From Desulfobacterales bacterium (lineage in GTDB: Bacteria; Desulfobacterota; Desulfobacteria; Desulfobacterales; JAFDCJ01): a stretch of DNA of 7,090 bases. Position 1 is the first letter of the stretch; every line of letters starts with the position of its first letter. Below, piece by piece: positions 5,577 through 7,090 of this stretch. The notes beneath the pieces were generated by a model. It was not told the DNA's origin and did no database searches. It saw nothing but the letters and a program-made list of their open reading frames with translations. Where the stretch lies: the NCBI GenBank assembly GCA_020345785.1, contig CP070771.1:1207895-1214984 (forward strand), written 5' to 3'. The translations under genes were made by a program, and so were the position numbers.

Positions 5577-6860
5577 ATAGATCACAAAGATCATTAGAAG
5601 GTACATTATAACGACCCCGGCAGTTGTTCCACGCGGAAATGGTTTGATTAAAAACTCACAGACAATATAGCTGCACAGGATTGATAGTGTTGAAACAATT
5701 CCAAATTTGAGCAACCCTGCCATGTTAGATGTTGTCAACAAAACTAATTGTAACACGATGACAAAAAGATAATGGGCGAGATACATGTTATATGAATTTG
5801 AGGCCAGGTTTTGATTAACGGCAGTTGGCCGATTCCAGAACTTAAGCGCCAGTGATGTAGCAAGCCCCAGAGTTGAAATCGTAAGAAAGTTGAGACAAAA
5901 CCAAAAAAAGACCGGACCAAAGATTTTTTTCAGATCCTCGGATCCATGCAACATCAGATGACGTGCATAAAAAAAAGCGGTTAATATGATCAAAAAACAA
6001 ATTAGCCAGGTGGAAAAGTGACCGGGAAACTTGCCGCGTTCAATCCATTTTTTTTTGAATGTCAGAATTCCGAAAGTGAAATAAATTACAAACAGCCATA
6101 TCCTTGATGGCCGAAATTGGATAACATTGCCGAGGGTAAAAAATGGTTCGGGATTGGATAGTTTTGGAATCAGGAAAAACATGGTGTTGATCATAACAGA
6201 AGAGCAAAAAAAGGTTAGAAACCCGACGACAGCTAAAATCTTCAGGGTCGATAATACAGACGGTTTCTCCGGTGTTACGGGTTGTTTGAAGGCGTTAAAC
6301 CAGCTCCTTTTTAAGGAGTAAATTGCGCTGAAAATAAAAAAGAATAAAAGCAATAAGGAAAGAAACCACATATACCGCTGGTAAAATTGATTGTTCTGCA
6401 TAAGCTCATTCATTGAAAGAATAATTCCAATATTAAACTCAGCCGCATTCTTCATTAACTCTACCCACAAATACCAATAACCCGTTGATAGGGTAAAATT
6501 ATCGCGCGTGTAATGATAGACTAGCGGCACAATCGGGCAAATAGTCAAAATGCATATCAGCCATGGGACTCCCAGCCTTTTCAGTTTTCCCTTTAAAAAA
6601 GCTGCGACGCCTTTTTTATTCATCGTCGGTACGGCAAAATAACCGGCTATATAAAAAAGAAGGGGCATTGCAAATGCATCTATAAAAGCGCTGACCCATT
6701 CGGCAAGGATGCTTGTGGTATCATCGGCTACAGGCCACCATATCAGCCGGCTATTATAGGCATTGCTTGAATGTTGAAGAACGACACACAGGACAAACAA
6801 AAAGCGCAGATTATCAAAAAAAACCACTCGGTTTTCAGAAACATTCGCAGGAATATTCAT
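5571..6860 (-). CDS. Integral-membrane acyltransferase, family 3 (O-acyltransferase type)
   Basis: The 429-residue product has about eleven hydrophobic segments and belongs to the acyltransferase-3 family, inner-membrane enzymes that move acetyl, succinyl or other acyl groups onto surface or periplasmic glycans, lipids or small molecules. The family R-X10-H motif is exact in FFDNLRF...LQH (Arg19, His30). Next come AMPLLFYIAGYF, KLKRLGVPWL and a late SYNMYLAHY segment, all usual for the family. ATG 6860 is preferred because AAGGAAG lies 6 nt before it. The in-frame ATG at 6911 adds 17 residues but has no good ribosome binding site. The gene is much more AT-rich than the TRAP genes (sampled 60-nt lines near 30-35% G+C, against 70% in one dctM line) and is transcribed convergently, so it is probably unrelated to the transport module and may have been acquired separately. 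Acyl donor and acceptor are unknown. Confidence 0.85.
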   Translation of the reverse strand: MNIPANVSENRVVFFDNLRFLFVLCVVLQHSSNAYNSRLIWWPVADDTTSILAEWVSAFIDAFAMPLLFYIAGYFAVPTMNKKGVAAFLKGKLKRLGVPWLICILTICPIVPLVYHYTRDNFTLSTGYWYLWVELMKNAAEFNIGIILSMNELMQNNQFYQRYMWFLSLLLLFFFIFSAIYSLKRSWFNAFKQPVTPEKPSVLSTLKILAVVGFLTFFCSSVMINTMFFLIPKLSNPEPFFTLGNVIQFRPSRIWLFVIYFTFGILTFKKKWIERGKFPGHFSTWLICFLIILTAFFYARHLMLHGSEDLKKIFGPVFFWFCLNFLTISTLGLATSLALKFWNRPTAVNQNLASNSYNMYLAHYLFVIVLQLVLLTTSNMAGLLKFGIVSTLSILCSYIVCEFLIKPFPRGTTAGVVIMYLLMIFVIYP

Positions 6861-6866
6861 ACCTAT

Positions 6867-6875
6867 CTTCCTTTC
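6867..6875 (-). promoter_or_regulatory. Ribosome binding site favouring the acyltransferase start at 6860
   Basis: On the minus strand GAAAGGAAG ends 6 nt before the ATG at 6860. The alternative ATG at 6911 has only a weak GAG about ten nt upstream, so the shorter protein is preferred. Confidence 0.6.
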
Positions 6876-6914
6876 TAACAGTTGAAATATGTTGTCATGT
6901 ATTTTTGCCATATT

Positions 6915-6944
6915 TTGTTACTCTAATTTGCCAGCAATTGTCAA
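6915..6944 (-). promoter_or_regulatory. Weak candidate promoter for the acyltransferase gene
   Basis: A perfect minus-strand TTGACA (6944-6939) is followed after 18 nt by TAACAA (6920-6915), a poor -10 box. Transcription would begin near 6908, at the longer start codon, which again favours translation from 6860. The poor -10 keeps confidence low. Confidence 0.25.
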
Positions 6945-7090
6945 GACAAAATTTTCCAGTTTTTAATTATATCTAGATTCGATTGAATTATGACCGGCTT
7001 AGTAATTGTTAAAGATCTATCCATTATTTAAATAGCAGTGAGTTTTCCAACTGAAAATATAAGGCAATTTTCTTGACATTTGCCAGAAAC

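Noticed and set aside
6127..6321. 64-codon plus-strand open frame
   Set aside because: It is antisense within the acyltransferase gene, with no independent support.

Overview
The window reads as part of a mid-G+C Gram-negative chromosome. The TRAP transporter genes, the isocitrate-lyase-family enzyme, and intergenic palindromes built on a CACGAAA/TTTCGTG motif remind me of sulfate-reducing or related Desulfobacterota. That placement comes from memory of such genomes and not from a marker gene, so hold it loosely.

Layout. (1) 2-151 is the last 49 codons of an isocitrate/isopropylmalate dehydrogenase-family enzyme. (2) 178-1161 is a periplasmic DctP-type TRAP substrate-binding protein, 26 nt downstream. 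(3) 1162-1845 is a 684-nt non-coding stretch that separates dctP from its membrane partners. It holds an 83-bp dispersed repeat, a CACGAAA-type stem-loop, a large imperfect stem-loop and a hairpin ending next to the dctQ ribosome binding site. (4) 1846-5320 is a tight plus-strand run: dctQ, dctM, an isocitrate lyase/PEP mutase-family lyase and a trans-aconitate-methyltransferase-like SAM enzyme. The last two overlap by 14 nt. (5) 5321-5570 is a convergent intergenic region made largely of palindromic repeats, including a second, inverted copy of the 83-bp repeat. (6) 5571-6860 on the minus strand is an AT-rich integral-membrane acyltransferase (family 3), unlike its neighbours in base composition. 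(7) 6861-7090 is its AT-rich upstream region.

How the genes may work together. A TRAP system imports a carboxylated substrate using an ion gradient. The dehydrogenase family acts on 2-hydroxy di- or tricarboxylates, and the ICL/PEP mutase family cleaves substituted malates, isocitrate or methylisocitrate. The Tam-like enzyme would esterify a tricarboxylate by-product. I infer a small uptake-and-cleavage module for a branched or tricarboxylic hydroxy acid; the exact substrate cannot be read from the sequence.

The most unusual structure is the 83-bp repeat. Both copies start at the final Pro codon and stop codon (CCC TGA) of two unrelated genes, in the same orientation relative to those genes. 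A third palindromic element overlaps the stop codon of the methyltransferase.
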